A stretch of 64,000 nt of DNA from Halocaridina rubra. Lineage: Eukaryota; Arthropoda; Malacostraca; Decapoda; Atyidae. This document shows, piece by piece, positions 23,546 through 35,366 of the stretch (its first letter is position 1; each line of letters begins with the position of its first letter). The position numbers and the translations under genes are program-made. Under the pieces are notes generated by a model. That model was not told where the DNA came from, searched no databases, and saw only the letters and a list, made by a program, of their open reading frames with translations. The DNA lies in the NCBI GenBank assembly GCA_037179515.1, contig JAXCGZ010005753.1, positions 1 to 64,000 of the forward strand. Reading direction: 5' to 3'.

Positions 23546-24984
23546 TTTAAGACTAACTTATATTGGTTACTCTCAATCGTTTCCTTGGTATTATTTCACT
23601 ATTACAGTAAGTCCCATTTTGCATCAGAGTTAGTCCTCATTCAACTAGGGTGTGGGCAAAAACATGGAGCTGTTGGATTGAGGCTGGATGTCCTTCTTAC
23701 TGTCTGTAGTGAAATGAAATCCGCATTATTCAGGTTTGTTACTTCCCTTCTTGCACGCTATACCATAGAGCTGGATACTTTAAGCTCATTGATGGTTAGT
23801 TTCTCAAGCAGAAAAGGTATATTAGTACAATTTTACAATTACGCATTCAATAAATAGTACAGAATCATCATAAACACAACTACGTGTAATTAAAGTTTAC
23901 TAGGAGTACTTTCTTCTTGCAAAACATCTTGAACAGTATATTTTTATCAGTATGTGGACGTTCCAGCAGAATAAAGAATTATTCTTAAATATAACGAATA
24001 TATAAAGTATTCTATGTTCATTTTATGTACATTTTCTTATAAAATACGATATTATTATAGTTTTACTGCAATAATTTATTAACACATTAGACATAATGAA
24101 CATCGTATCAAAAATTATGATTTACAACTGTGATGTCCTTAGATGAGAGTCCTAGTTTATGTATTGTAATGTATTGCAATGTAAAAATTTCCGTTTCTTT
24201 TTCCTTTTAAAGAGTGAAATAAGCGAGATAAACTTTATTCTAAATATTTATTTCTAACTACTATTTTGCTTCAGAATTTTGCTAATTTTCTCCTTTTTCA
24301 GGTTTCTTTTTCTGCCACAATTGGTATAATTTTGTGTTCAGTGTTGTGTACAAAGTGCTCACAGTATTTTTATTCCCTCTTATTAATGAACTTGGTGCTA
24401 TAATGTTTCATTCCCGCTTTTTTATAGCAGTATGGCCTCTTTAAATATAATAAAAAAATAATGCGCTCAGTAAAAAGTGTTCCAGTGTTTATACAGTTTC
24501 AAAATAAATATACTGTAAATGTATGACTAGATTCTAGTCATGTCCTCTCCCGACCCTCAATATCCCTACAGGAGGGGGAAAGAAGCATGACTAACCCCAG
24601 AAGAGGTGGACAATATCTGGGTAGAAGAGAGGCAAAGGGCTGTCTCTGGCTGTAGGTAGGAGAACTCTGTGGCCTAAGCCCCGCCCTCCAGGGCCCCAAG
24701 ACCAAGAGCTGCAAGAGAGGCTGTCTCTAAGTTAAAAGTTAAGGCTCCTACTCTTGCTGAGGCCTACTCACTCCTTAGAGAGCTGGAGGACCAGCTCACT
24801 GAATTTGGTGCCTCATTAAATCCAACCTCCAGTGGAGAAGACTCGTGCCATCAGCTCTCCTCGCCTGGCCGAGATGACCCCTGCTCAGAGTATAAGGAAG
24901 TTCATCCTCACTAACTTCCCCAGTGCTTGGTCAACAGACCTATTGACCAAGCAGTCATACATCACCTCCGCCTCATGCTGCTCC

Positions 24985-25290
24985 TCTAAGATTGAAGGGC
25001 AAACTGTCCCTTCAAAGCAAGATTCACATCTGCGGTCCACCTCCTACCCAAGTGAACCTTGACATCTGGGGCAAATCCCAACTCAGGGAATATAACCCTG
25101 AACCCCTCAGATGGTTTGGCCATCACCGGAACACCTGCTATATCCCAGTGAGATGTCCTATCTGCAGTGGGGGGGATGCCACTGACCATTGCCTCACTAA
25201 ATACAAGGCCAATGAATAGACATTGGCCAAATGCTCAAACTGCCAGGGGCCACCACGTGTGGAATAATCGCTGTCCTCAAAGGCTGAAGA
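24985..25290 (+). pseudogene. Gag-like zinc-knuckle ORF1 fragment
   Basis: One frame contains EYNPEPLRWFGHHRNTC and then CPICSGGDATDHCL, a C-x2-C-x4-5-H-x-C-type knuckle. A second knuckle-like block (GHHVWNNRCPQRLKRI) follows in another frame, so there is a frame shift near 25220. This is the nucleic-acid-binding C-terminus of an I/Jockey-type ORF1. The N-terminal part upstream is too degraded to delimit. Confidence 0.7.
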
Positions 25291-25980
25291 GGATTCCTCT
25301 GAGATTCCCTTCCTCTGCTCCTGCTGCCAACCTCACCACCTTTACCTTCACTCCTGCTCCTCTTCCCACCTCCAATCTCTGGCATAGATCCCCTCCTGCC
25401 CCACCAAGATCCAACCCCCCTAACCCAACACCCATCACACGACACTAACCCTGCCCCTGACACACAAATTATACATCCTACCACTTCTACTCCAACACCA
25501 ACTCCAACTACCTCCTAACACAACAGTTACAATCCCAGCAACACCCCACACATCACTCATACTAACATCACCACCCCATGCAGCACTCAAACACACAACA
25601 CCATCTCACCCAACACTCAGATTCAGACTACAGCTGTTACCACTCACAGACCACTTAACCACACCAGGTCCTTGGACCCCAGACTTAATAACTGCACTCC
25701 CACTCCTTTCCAACAGGCTCTCCAAACACCTTCCTCTGTCTCCTCATTCCAACCCAGTCCTAATCCTCAGCTGCTCTTCACAGTCGAAGACATCACCAGC
25801 CTCGTTACTCAGGCTATTCATATAACCGTTCGGCTCTTCACTGTCAACTCCTCTACCAGAGATGCCTTCAATCAAGCTGTTGAGATTACTCATAGCATTG
25901 TTGCCCAAGCCCTTGTCTACAGGAATCATCGTCAGCTTCAACAGGCCGCCGCTCCTTCCACCTCCATCTTTTAAACCTTC

Positions 25981-26540
25981 ATGATGCCTAATCTCGGGAT
26001 CCTTAACTGGAATGCCCTGGGTTTGAGACATAAACTCCAACACCTGGAAGGCATTGCCAGGACTGACAATATCAATGTCATCATGGTTCAGAGAACCCTG
26101 TGTATGGATCAAAACACTCCTAAAGTGTCTGGATACCAGTGATTCTACCAGCACTGGACTCTGGGGGAGAACAGAGGCAGAGCCACTGTTATCAAGAAAA
26201 ACTTGACCTGTCTACCCTCCTCAGTTTAGCCAGCCATCATGACTTGGTATTAGGAGGCAATTTTAATGCACACCATCCAAGAGTCAGGTATGAGCACTCC
26301 TGTGCTGCAGGCAGACGCATCATGAGTCTGCTGGACAACCAAGAAGACATCACCTTGCTCAACAATCACGAGCCAACTCATGACAGAGGTGAAATACTGG
26401 ATCTCACCTTCGTCTCCAACTCCCTAAAACAAGATGCCACTTGGAGTGTTCACCCCCTGGTCATTAGTGACCACTATGGGATCCACGTCAAGCAGCCAAT
26501 TCCTGAAATCTTCCAAATCCCTGCTCCTCCTCCTCGATAG
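25981..26540 (+). pseudogene. LINE endonuclease domain (I-like copy 1)
   Basis: It begins MMPNLGILNWNALGLRHKL with the N-x-x-G motif. After a stop and a frame shift it continues as GGNFNAHHPR, DRGEILDLTFVSN and VISDHYGI, the GDxN and SDH blocks of the EEP fold. The catalytic Glu of the QETL block is changed (MVQRTLC). It is non-functional. Confidence 0.8.
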
Positions 26541-26899
26541 AATTTCAAGAAGGCTGACAGGGGCCAATTCCAGGAGCACCTCAGCAATTGGTACTCAATT
26601 TATACACCTCCTGTTGTATGAAGACACCTATCACACTTTCCAGGGAATCAAAGAACATGTCCATGAAGAGACAAGAGTAATTAAGAGGAAAAATGGCTTG
26701 AATGGTGTTCCACCCTAGATGCCCATGCCTCTGTGGGCCAAATGTGGAGGAATATCAACTAATTCGCTAAAGGAGAGGGCAAACTCCGACCAGCTCCCCA
26801 TCGCACCAAGAGCAACTCTTCAGGGACTCACCGTTGCAAGATGGGATGAAGTAGAAGAAGCCATCAACACCGAAGATCAATCAGAAGCCCCTTCACTCT

Positions 26900-27650
26900 G
26901 ACTAGGCTGCAGAAATTGAGCAAGAGCTCCAAGAACATAGCCCCAGGTGCAGACAGAATCACAAACTCGATGATTCAAAATATGGGACCCCAAGGGGAGC
27001 TTGCTCTGCTCTCTCTGATTAACAAGACATACTCAGAGAGTCAGACCAGCTTCATAGAGCAAGGCAGATAATCAGCTCATTCCAGAGCCAAAAGATCCAG
27101 AAAACCCTCGCACTATCTCCCTCTTAAGCTGCCTGAGCAAGACGGCTGAAAAGATGGTGCTTAACAGACTTCGTTAGAAGTGCCCACCCTTCCACGAAAA
27201 TATGTTCGCCTACCAGCCAGGCCTAGGCACCTTAGAATGCATAGCTTCCATGCTATAATTTATCAATAATCGTCGTGGACTCATCGTTTTTCTTGACCTA
27301 GAGAAGGCCTTTGAACTTGCCAATGTACCGGCAATACTCTCTGCTCTAGTCGCTATGCAGATCAAAGGAAACCTTCTCTCCTGGATCAAGCTGAGTCTGC
27401 AAAACCGTAGCGCTCGAGTCAAAGTTCAAGGGTATTATTCCATCTATAAGCTCCATGAAAACGGGATCCCCCAAGGTGGAATTCTTAACCCCTTCCTCTT
27501 CAACTGCCTCGTGGAGATAATCATGAACATTGCGCTATCACCTGGAACCAAGATTTTCAATTATGCAGAAGGCTTTGCCCTTGTCACAGGAGGCGATAGG
27601 AATTGAAATAAGACGCACCGCTGCCTCACCAAGATTTACAAAGCCGGATC
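26900..27650 (+). pseudogene. Reverse transcriptase fragment (I-like copy 1)
   Basis: Blocks seen are LSCLSKTAEKMVLNRLR, FAYQPGLGTLECI, IVFLDLEKAFELANVPAIL and GIPQGGILNPFLFN. The active-site block is NYAEGFAL where YADD-type residues are expected, so at least one catalytic Asp is lost. Internal stops are present. The frame is cut at 27650 by the MITE-like insert. Confidence 0.75.
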
Positions 27651-27914
27651 ATGTAAAGATAAATAACCCCCACAACCCCATGTATAGTTGAATAACCCCA
27701 TAATCAAACTTGTAAAGTTAAATAACCCCATAATTAAACTTGTAAAGTTGAATAACCTTACCCATCATAACCAAATATGAGCAAAAACAACTAATAATTA
27801 TCTTGTTAATAAAAAAAATACCCCTATAATTACTTTGTAAATATGACAAACCCCAAGACTTGTCTTGTAAAGATGGATAACCCAAAAGGACCCTGGGGTT
27901 ATTTATCTTTACAA
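27651..27914. mobile_element. MITE-like insert with inverted termini and internal copies of its end
   Basis: The termini ATGTAAAGATAAATAACCCC and, reversed, TTGTAAAGATAAATAACCCC form ~20-bp inverted repeats. GATC lies on both sides (27647-27650 and 27915-27918). Inside the left half the terminal motif recurs as direct repeats of ~34 bp (TTGTAAAGTTAAATAACCCC and variants). It has no coding capacity. The host LINE sequence resumes after it. The transposon superfamily is unknown. Confidence 0.8.
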
Positions 27915-28740
27915 GATCCAAAAAGTCTCCATCTCCCTCGGACTAAAGATAAACACCCTCAAAACCAAGGCGCTCCCCATCCACCAATGGAGACCAGACA
28001 CTAGACTGCTCACAGGCAATGAACCTGTGGACTGGGTTACCAAGCACCTTTACCTGGGTGTATGCCATGACAGCCCACTATCCTTCAGACCCAACATACA
28101 ACATTTGCATGACAAATGTAAAATGCACCAAACTGTTCTTTGACAGATGTCAAGCCTATATGATGGTGCATCCTTCAGTTTTCTTAGAATATTCTATGTG
28201 CAAGCCATTTGAAGCCTCGTAGACTATGCGTGTCCCACTCTTTGACTACTGGAAGACCAACAATGGGACAAGATAGAAGTAATACAATATAATGCCTTGC
28301 AAACAATGCTAGGAGCCCCAATGTGAACCAAGAGAGAAAACTTCCAGCTAGAATCCAAGCTCATGCCACTGAAACTCAGATCTATACAAAGATTAACCCT
28401 CTCAGTGGCCAAAACCACCATGGCTCAACTTACCTGCCTCGCTGGAGCAGACTTCTGGCTAACCTACGGCCACCACCTGGCCCTCCCTGCAAGAACCAGG
28501 GCGACCAAGGTTTATGCCGGCCTGCGAGCATTACCAGTCAATGAAAACATCCTAGCCAAGATCCAGGACACTGAGCTCCCTGACAATCAATGCCCTCCTC
28601 CATGGGATGACCAGCCACTCGACATAAAAATTGAGCTGCCAGACAACCCAAAAAGCTCAATTAAACCGCTCAAACTTAAAAAATACATACAAAGACAAAA
28701 TTCAGAGATGGAGCAGGTCAAACTCACATATCTTCAACAC
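27915..28740 (+). pseudogene. LINE region between reverse transcriptase and RNase H (copy 1)
   Basis: The fragments KTLKTKALPIHQWRPD-like and PSTFTWVYAM followed by a weak YLGVC-like block suit the thumb/connection part after the palm. Frames are short and broken. The assignment rests on position and on parallel sequence in copy 2 at ~32600-33330. Confidence 0.55.
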
Positions 28741-29113
28741 TGATTGTTCAGTCAATCAAGAAACAGAAGCCTCAGTGGCCGCCTTCACCACCGAAGACCA
28801 CGTCGAATCCTGGAGGCTGTCAAACTCCTGCTCCTTGCTCCAAACTGAGCTGGTTGCCATAACCAATGCCCTCAATTTCTTCTCCCAGCAAGGAACTGAC
28901 CATGCCCTTATTCTTACTGATTCTAAAGGCGCCCTACACACCATCAAGAGGCCACTCTTTAAAGAGAATGTGATAATTATTACCAGCATTCTTCACCTTT
29001 ACCACAGGGCAATCAGCATTGGAAAAGCCATCTCCTGTGCTTGGATTTCCAGCCATGTCGGCATCAAGGGAAGTGAAAAAGTCGACCAAGCTGCTAAACA
29101 ATCCTCTCTCTGA
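28741..29113 (+). pseudogene. RNase H domain (I-like LINE copy 1)
   Basis: The frame reads VNQETEASVAAF (first strand, catalytic Asp position degenerate), LLQTELVAITNAL (Glu), LILTDSKGAL (Asp) and AWISSHVGIKGSEKVDQAAK (SHVGI..N/E-x-x-D region). It is open across the whole domain. RNase H at the C-terminus supports the I/Jockey-group assignment and excludes CR1 and RTE. Confidence 0.8.
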
Positions 29114-29284
29114 GCAGAGATTCTAATCCCTGCCTCCTGGTACTCTCCAGATCAAGACCAAAGCTTCCAGGTCACTCCTGAACCCATTATTAGCCAGACA
29201 GAACTTATGCATTGACACCGGTTCCCCCTCCATCTAGTGGCACAAAGCCACCACCAATCTCCAGCGCATCACATAACTTGCAAA

Positions 29285-29420
29285 ATTTTTTGCAATCAAT
29301 GATCGCAATTATTTTTTTATAATGAAAATAATTATTTTTGCTGTATATTATGAATAACTTGGATATACAGACATATTTTAGACATAGAGGGCATATAATT
29401 ATAAGCTATCTAACCCCTAT
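29285..29420. other. Spacer between the two I-like LINE copies
   Basis: A short AT-rich stretch with no coding signal. The second LINE copy starts near 29420 with sequence alignable to the start of copy 1. Confidence 0.5.
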
Positions 29421-32400
29421 GTCTTAAAGGGTCCCTCAGATTCCCCATCCTGCTGAAAGGGAGTTGAGGATAGACTGTACTCTTGAAGAAGGATGGCCAA
29501 TAGGTGGGAAGAAGAAACCCAGAGCCACATCAAGCAGTTGACAGGAAAGCCCCACTTCTCTTGGCATTCCACCTCTTAAAATCAATAAGATTCCTGGGTT
29601 CTCTTTCATGGAAATTATCACCTTCTATCCAAAGTACAAGCCTAAGAATTGGTGAAGACATACCAGCTCTTACAAGACCTAGAAGGCTCTCTTATAAATA
29701 ATGGGTGTGTGATCAAGATTAATCAACAAAATGAATGAATAATTCATCCAGGCAGTTAACAACTCACAAACTGACCCAGCTTTGTCTCTTTCAATGAGAA
29801 AAAATCTTACTGATCAATATTTCACTTGACCTGTCTACAGGCGTTCTCCAGAAGGTAGAGTGTGTCACTGCCATGAATAGGTGGACCACAAAGATAAGAG
29901 GGCAAACCAGTTTGCACGATACCTATGCTGGTTCATACTGCTGGGCCTCCCCCTACTGAAATTAATATGGGAATCTTAGATGTCTTCAAGCTGAAGGACT
30001 AAAACCTCTAACCTTTCAGTTGTGACAAAAATATGGTCACCTAAAGACTACCTGCACATACCCTGTGAGATGTACTATTTGAAGGAAAGGGAATAATACT
30101 GAGCAATGTTTCAACAACACAACAGAGAAAGAGGATGCTTCTTTCCTATCCCCAACCGCAGAAGATATCACCATCCCTGGAATCTTCCCTGTTCTGAGAA
30201 GATGAAAAGGAACTCTATCAAGGATTTCACTCACTCCAGCTCTACCATCCCACAGAATCCATACCATCATTCCTGCTCCCCTCCTGCAATGCATTTCACA
30301 GCCCATTCCTTACTTTTATGGTTCCTTTTCACTTCCCCACTATTCCCACCACATCACATCATCCACTGCCACAATCCATAGACCCTTGTCTGTCCTAGCT
30401 CATATCCCCACTCCTGCCCCAACCCTAGCTCCCTCTTTTTTTCCCAGAAAACCCTTTCTCCTCTACCAAGATCCTAGGCTTAGGACATGTCTCTGCTCAA
30501 AATAGCACCTCACCTTCAAGAAAGCCAGTGTACACTCTCCTATTGTAAAAGCCTTTGCCATGTAGCCAGAACCTGACCACCGGCCCATCTTTACTACAAG
30601 GAAATGAAGGACTTCACTGTAGCTACAAGAAATTCTTAAGCTGCATTGAAATAACAATGCTTCCCCTGAAAAGCAAACAAATGCTATTAGACCAGGAAAG
30701 TTGACAACCCAGTTGTTGAAGAGGTTGCAACACCAAAAACTTCATCAACCTTCACCTCTATCAAGGTGTCATGTTCTAGAATACTCAACAGTTAAGGAGC
30801 AATATCTAGAATCTGAAATGCACAGCCAAGGCTAAATGAATCGATGTGACATGGTACAAGAGACCATGCGTACCAAAGACAACACTCTAAGGATGTTGGG
30901 GTATCAAGATTCCTATTCGAATGGACACTAGGAGTACACAGAGGCAGCAATATATCTATCAAGAATACAATCCTAACAATGACATCACACAACCAATGAA
31001 CTGTTTGAGAAGTAGTCATGGTCCTAGGTGATGTCATTAAAAACAAAAGTTGTAACATCAAAATCTACAATAATAGGAGACCACCAGTAGTACTCAACCT
31101 GATTAATCATTTTGCCTTGGTCAACCATGCAGAGCAGGTTCATAAGGTAACTTCAGTCTCCACCATTCCACATTTTGTTCCAACTACATTTTCAGAACAG
31201 GCTCGCACATGCATCTGCTGGAAGTGAGTGGCTATATTGCTTTGCTGAGTAAAAATTGACCAACCCACAACAGAGGAGGTACACTGGACCTTACATTCAT
31301 CTCCTTGAAACAAGGTGTCATATTTAGAATACACCCTCACATCACCAGTGACTCCAAGAATGCCAACTGAAGCAGCTTTGAAAAACTCATCACTGACTAG
31401 GACACAGGATACATACCTCGAAAAGACAGTTAATACCATTCAGGCTGCAGATGACTCTTCAATTCCTCTTTGCAAGAATGGATAATTCAATTATCAAGAC
31501 ATATGATTTTATTGTGAGGAAGTATAAAACTTCATCATTGGCTCAAAGTCATAAGAAGAATCCACAGAACTGTTTCACTGAAATATCCTATTATGTTCTT
31601 CAAGTTGCTAAGCATCATGATCATGCAAAAGTGAAAAATATGTAGGGAAAAATGGCTTGATAGGGGCTCCATACCCAAGGCACACATGACTGTGGGATAT
31701 ATGTGGAAAAAATCTACTACACTGTCAAAAGATTAAAGTCTAATATCATCATTCGCAATGACCATCACATTAAAACAAGAAAGATCTCAAAGTGTGCTGA
31801 GAGAGCTGAATCAAAATAACTCCTTTGTCACAGCTATAAGAACTCTACAACACATCAGCACTTTAATATTGGAAAGATCTGAAGAAGCATGCAACACAGA
31901 AGACACCAATGGCACCCTTTTAACTGAGCTAAGAGAAGTAAAAAATAACTATTAACACTGCCCCTTGAGGAAACAGGTTCACATATGCTATTATTCGAAA
32001 CCTTGAGTCCATGGAAGAACTGGCTCTGTTCCCCTTCATAAAATGCATCTGAACCTAAGTGATTAGACCAACTTAACGGAACAAAGTAGACATAGCCTGT
32101 TCCAAAACCCAAAGATTCAGAGAATCCACATCCAATATCTCTCCTAAGCTGCCTTTCAACCCAAATTTGCTTACAAACTCAGACTCGGCAAAACAGAGTG
32201 TCCTCACTGCTATCATTCCTACATAACTGTCAAGATATTGTGGCCTTCTTAAACCAGGAAAAGGCCTTCATACTGACAAATGTGCCCGCTATCCTCTCTG
32301 TACTTATCAACAAGCATGTCAGAGGGAATTTTCCAATTCTGGATCAAGCAGAGTCTACTGGACCATAGCTCGAGAGAAGCCACATGGGCATTGCTTAGTG

Positions 32401-33429
32401 CACAAGCCCCACAATAATAAAACATAACAAGTTAGCATCCATACTTCCTTCCTCTTCAGCTACCTCATGGAGAATACCATTAATAATGCTTACCACCCAG
32501 AACTCAGATCTTCAATTATGAAGACGATTATGCTCTGGTAGCACGAAGCCATGATGTCTTGTACTTGGCTTCAAGGAGCCTAAACATGATATACAGAGCC
32601 TCCTTCACACTGACCTTTAAGGAGATATCTTCAAGACCAAAGTGCTTACCATCAAGATGCAATGACCAGACACAAGTCTGGAACTAATAAAGACCCTTGG
32701 AGTGGGTCAACATAAATCAGTATATGGGTTTCTACATCGAGAATGCACTATCCTTGGGATCTGAGATACAGTATTTATGTTAGTGGTGCAGATGCACTAG
32801 TCAGTCCTTCTTACTTTTCAGATGTACCATAATGAGTAAATTTCAGGCTCGCAACTGTTAAAGCACTTGATTCAGGAGCAACAGACCCACGATCAGGCAG
32901 ACTGTGGGAAATTAAAAAGAGCATCCAGTCTCAATTCCCAAGATCCAACTTCTCTGTATCCATCCCCGGAATGAGGGTCAATAGTGACACATAAAACAAC
33001 AAAACAAACATCCTGAGAACAGTTTACACTCATACCATGAGAAACCTTGAGGACCATGCACTTCCTATCCTGTGGCTCCTAATTGCCCCACAATGGACAA
33101 AGATTAAGGCCATGCAGATCAACTCTAGAAGAACCAATTCTTTGCACTCTCATGTAGACAAAGATAGAGAACCTTCTGCAATAACTCATTTTTCTTTCAA
33201 ACCCAAGTCATTACGAATAATGGTTGCCATTATAGCAAAAACCACCTTCTCATCTAGTTCCTGCATTGCCAGTAAGAGCTCCAAGGCAACCCTAAACCTA
33301 CATCCTGATCTACCTAGGAGAATCTAGGCACACAGGGTATGCACCACACTCCCAGTTCTTAGCATCATGGAAGTCATCCTATTCAGACCCACAGACCCTG
33401 CACAAAGATTTGTTGGGGGTTAAAGAGCA

Positions 33430-34612
33430 AGTTTGAAAGCATAAGGAATAGGTTTGAAAGTTAAAGAAGTAAGATGGAAGCATAACAGGGTATATGGAGA
33501 GAACTGCAAAGAATTAAACAAAGATATTCAGTTGCTATTTACTGTAGGGAATATTCCACCCCTCATATTGCAGAGATAAGAAATCATAGGACAGTATATG
33601 AGAAATTTGTGTTTTCAGTTAGAGAAGTATGAAAAGCACTGATGGAATTAGATACCCATAAAACTGAGGGGTCTGATGATATATATCCATATGTAATTAA
33701 GAAATGAGCTGCAACATTATCTGTAGCAATATGCATCATATCTGAGAAGGCACTAGAATCTGAAGAAATTCCAAAATGCTAGAAACAAGTGAAAGGTGCT
33801 ACCTATTTTCCAAGAAGGTAGAAGACATACAGCCTTAGACCTATTTCACTGACTAGCATAGTTGCAAAGTTATAGAGAAACTACTGGGAAAATTCATTGT
33901 TCTTGGCTTGAAGTACTTCAGCTTCTTGTCAGTAAGACATCATGGCTTCAGAAAGCCAGACCTATGTTTAAAAACTGATTTTTATGATGAGGTACACTTA
34001 TCTTCCAAGGAAGAGAGGGCTGGGCAAAATGAATAGTCTTAGATATTCATAAACTGTTTAATACATTTCCACATGGGAGACTTATTCTGAATGGAGGTAA
34101 TGGCATAAATATATAGAAATGCCTTGGAGTAGATAAAAACTTTTTTTTAGCAGGAAAGGAAGAATAGGGTCAGAGAAAATTCAAAGAAAACAAGGAACCT
34201 AGTGAAACGGATAGGTAATCTTGGTTATCAGGGGGCGGGTCATAGGAGTTAGCCTTACCATTACTTGAAGCTAGAAGAAAAGTGGGGATATGGCAACGGT
34301 TTCTAAAGATTTTCATGGTTTTGACAAAGTGGTTAGGGAGTGATGTACTGATAAGGATGATGGAAGAACTAATGGTAACAGCTATAAGTTTTGTAAGAGA
34401 TCCTCCTTGCAGGATGTAATGAAGTACGTTTTTATTGTAAGAACTCTTGATGACTGGAATTAGTTAAGTATGGAAACAATAAATTGTATATGAATTAAGA
34501 ATTTTAAAGATAGATACGAATTGACGAGTTTAAAATTAAACCAACTAGGTTATGGGGAGTAATGAGAATAGGGCTCTTTTTCCATTGAACAATATTAAGT
34601 AAATACAATCGA
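33430..34612 (+). mobile_element. CR1-type LINE, copy F (old, decayed)
   Basis: Its sequence aligns with CR1-D from CAAAGAATT(G/A)AACAA through reverse transcriptase blocks (CATGGCTTCAGA, ACTTATT, CCACATGGGAGACTTATT) to a decayed tail (GGGCTCTTTTTCCATTGAAC, AATATTAAGTAAATA). The middle of the reverse transcriptase is deleted after ~34130. It is inserted in LINE copy 2 between the reverse transcriptase and RNase H regions. Confidence 0.8.
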
Positions 34613-35366
34613 ACTCACAAGATGCTCAAAGATTTTATCAACAAAATCATTCTCAAGTACCACAACAAGATACAAAATTGAAGCAGATATAACTGAGTAT
34701 CAACACTCAGGGCTCAATTAGCCAAGAATCTGGAGACTCAGAAGCTACCATTGTCACTGACAAGCATGGGGAGTTCTGGAGACTATCAGACTATAGCTCC
34801 TCCCTTCAGAATTAGTGACCATTGCCAATATGCGGATCATGCCTTCATTCTCACAGACTTAATACCTGCCTTACAAGCCTTACAGAAAACATATGGGTCA
34901 TAACATAGATACTCTACCCCTGCCACAGGGCCACAAACAGGGGAAAATCCATCAACTTCACTTGCAATCTTAGCTACACTGGCATAAAAATAAACAACGA
35001 AACTAGACACGCAGGTAGAAATTTCTCCTCAGCACAGAAGTGCAATTATCCTTGTCTCAGAGCATCCAACAAATCAAAACAGTTACTTAGAAATTGTGCA
35101 ACCTTTGTACAGATTGGATCAACCTCCATCTCATGGTTCAAAGCAGTTGCCAATCTTGCTCCTAGCAATCCACAATCTCTGCACAATTAATAGATCACTC
35201 AACACTTGCAGGTACAAGGTTGTCACCGATTTTCAACCCTTAAATTTATTCAGAAACTTACCCTGACGCACTGAAGTCTACTTTTATAGACTAAGAACAA
35301 ATGCAACTGAGAAATCATTTGGGGGCAGCACAAAAAATGCATTTTCTGTAAAGATGCCGCATAACC

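Larger units (their letters stand above)
21060..24540. other. AT-rich unassigned stretch with short repeat fragments
   Basis: No coding frame of note. Recognisable pieces inside are a 74-bp CR1 tail, a 150-bp tandem duplication, a dispersed repeat near 22845 and a decayed CR1 endonuclease fragment near 23385. The remainder shows nothing I can identify. Confidence 0.5.
24540..29285 (+). mobile_element. I/Jockey-type LINE with RNase H, copy 1 (decayed)
   Basis: Domains in order are Gag-like with zinc knuckles (~24985-25290), a Pro/Thr-rich linker, endonuclease (25981-26540), reverse transcriptase (~26900-28300) and RNase H (28741-29113), all on the plus strand. Many stops and frame shifts interrupt it. 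Domain order with a terminal RNase H separates it from the CR1 and RTE copies. A 264-bp MITE-like insert splits the region after the reverse-transcriptase active site. A more decayed second copy lies downstream. Confidence 0.8.

Noticed and set aside
30106..33330. Many 60-100-codon frames in this stretch as host genes
   Set aside because: The nucleotide sequence aligns colinearly with the I-like LINE copy 1, so these are accidental frames in a dead LINE.
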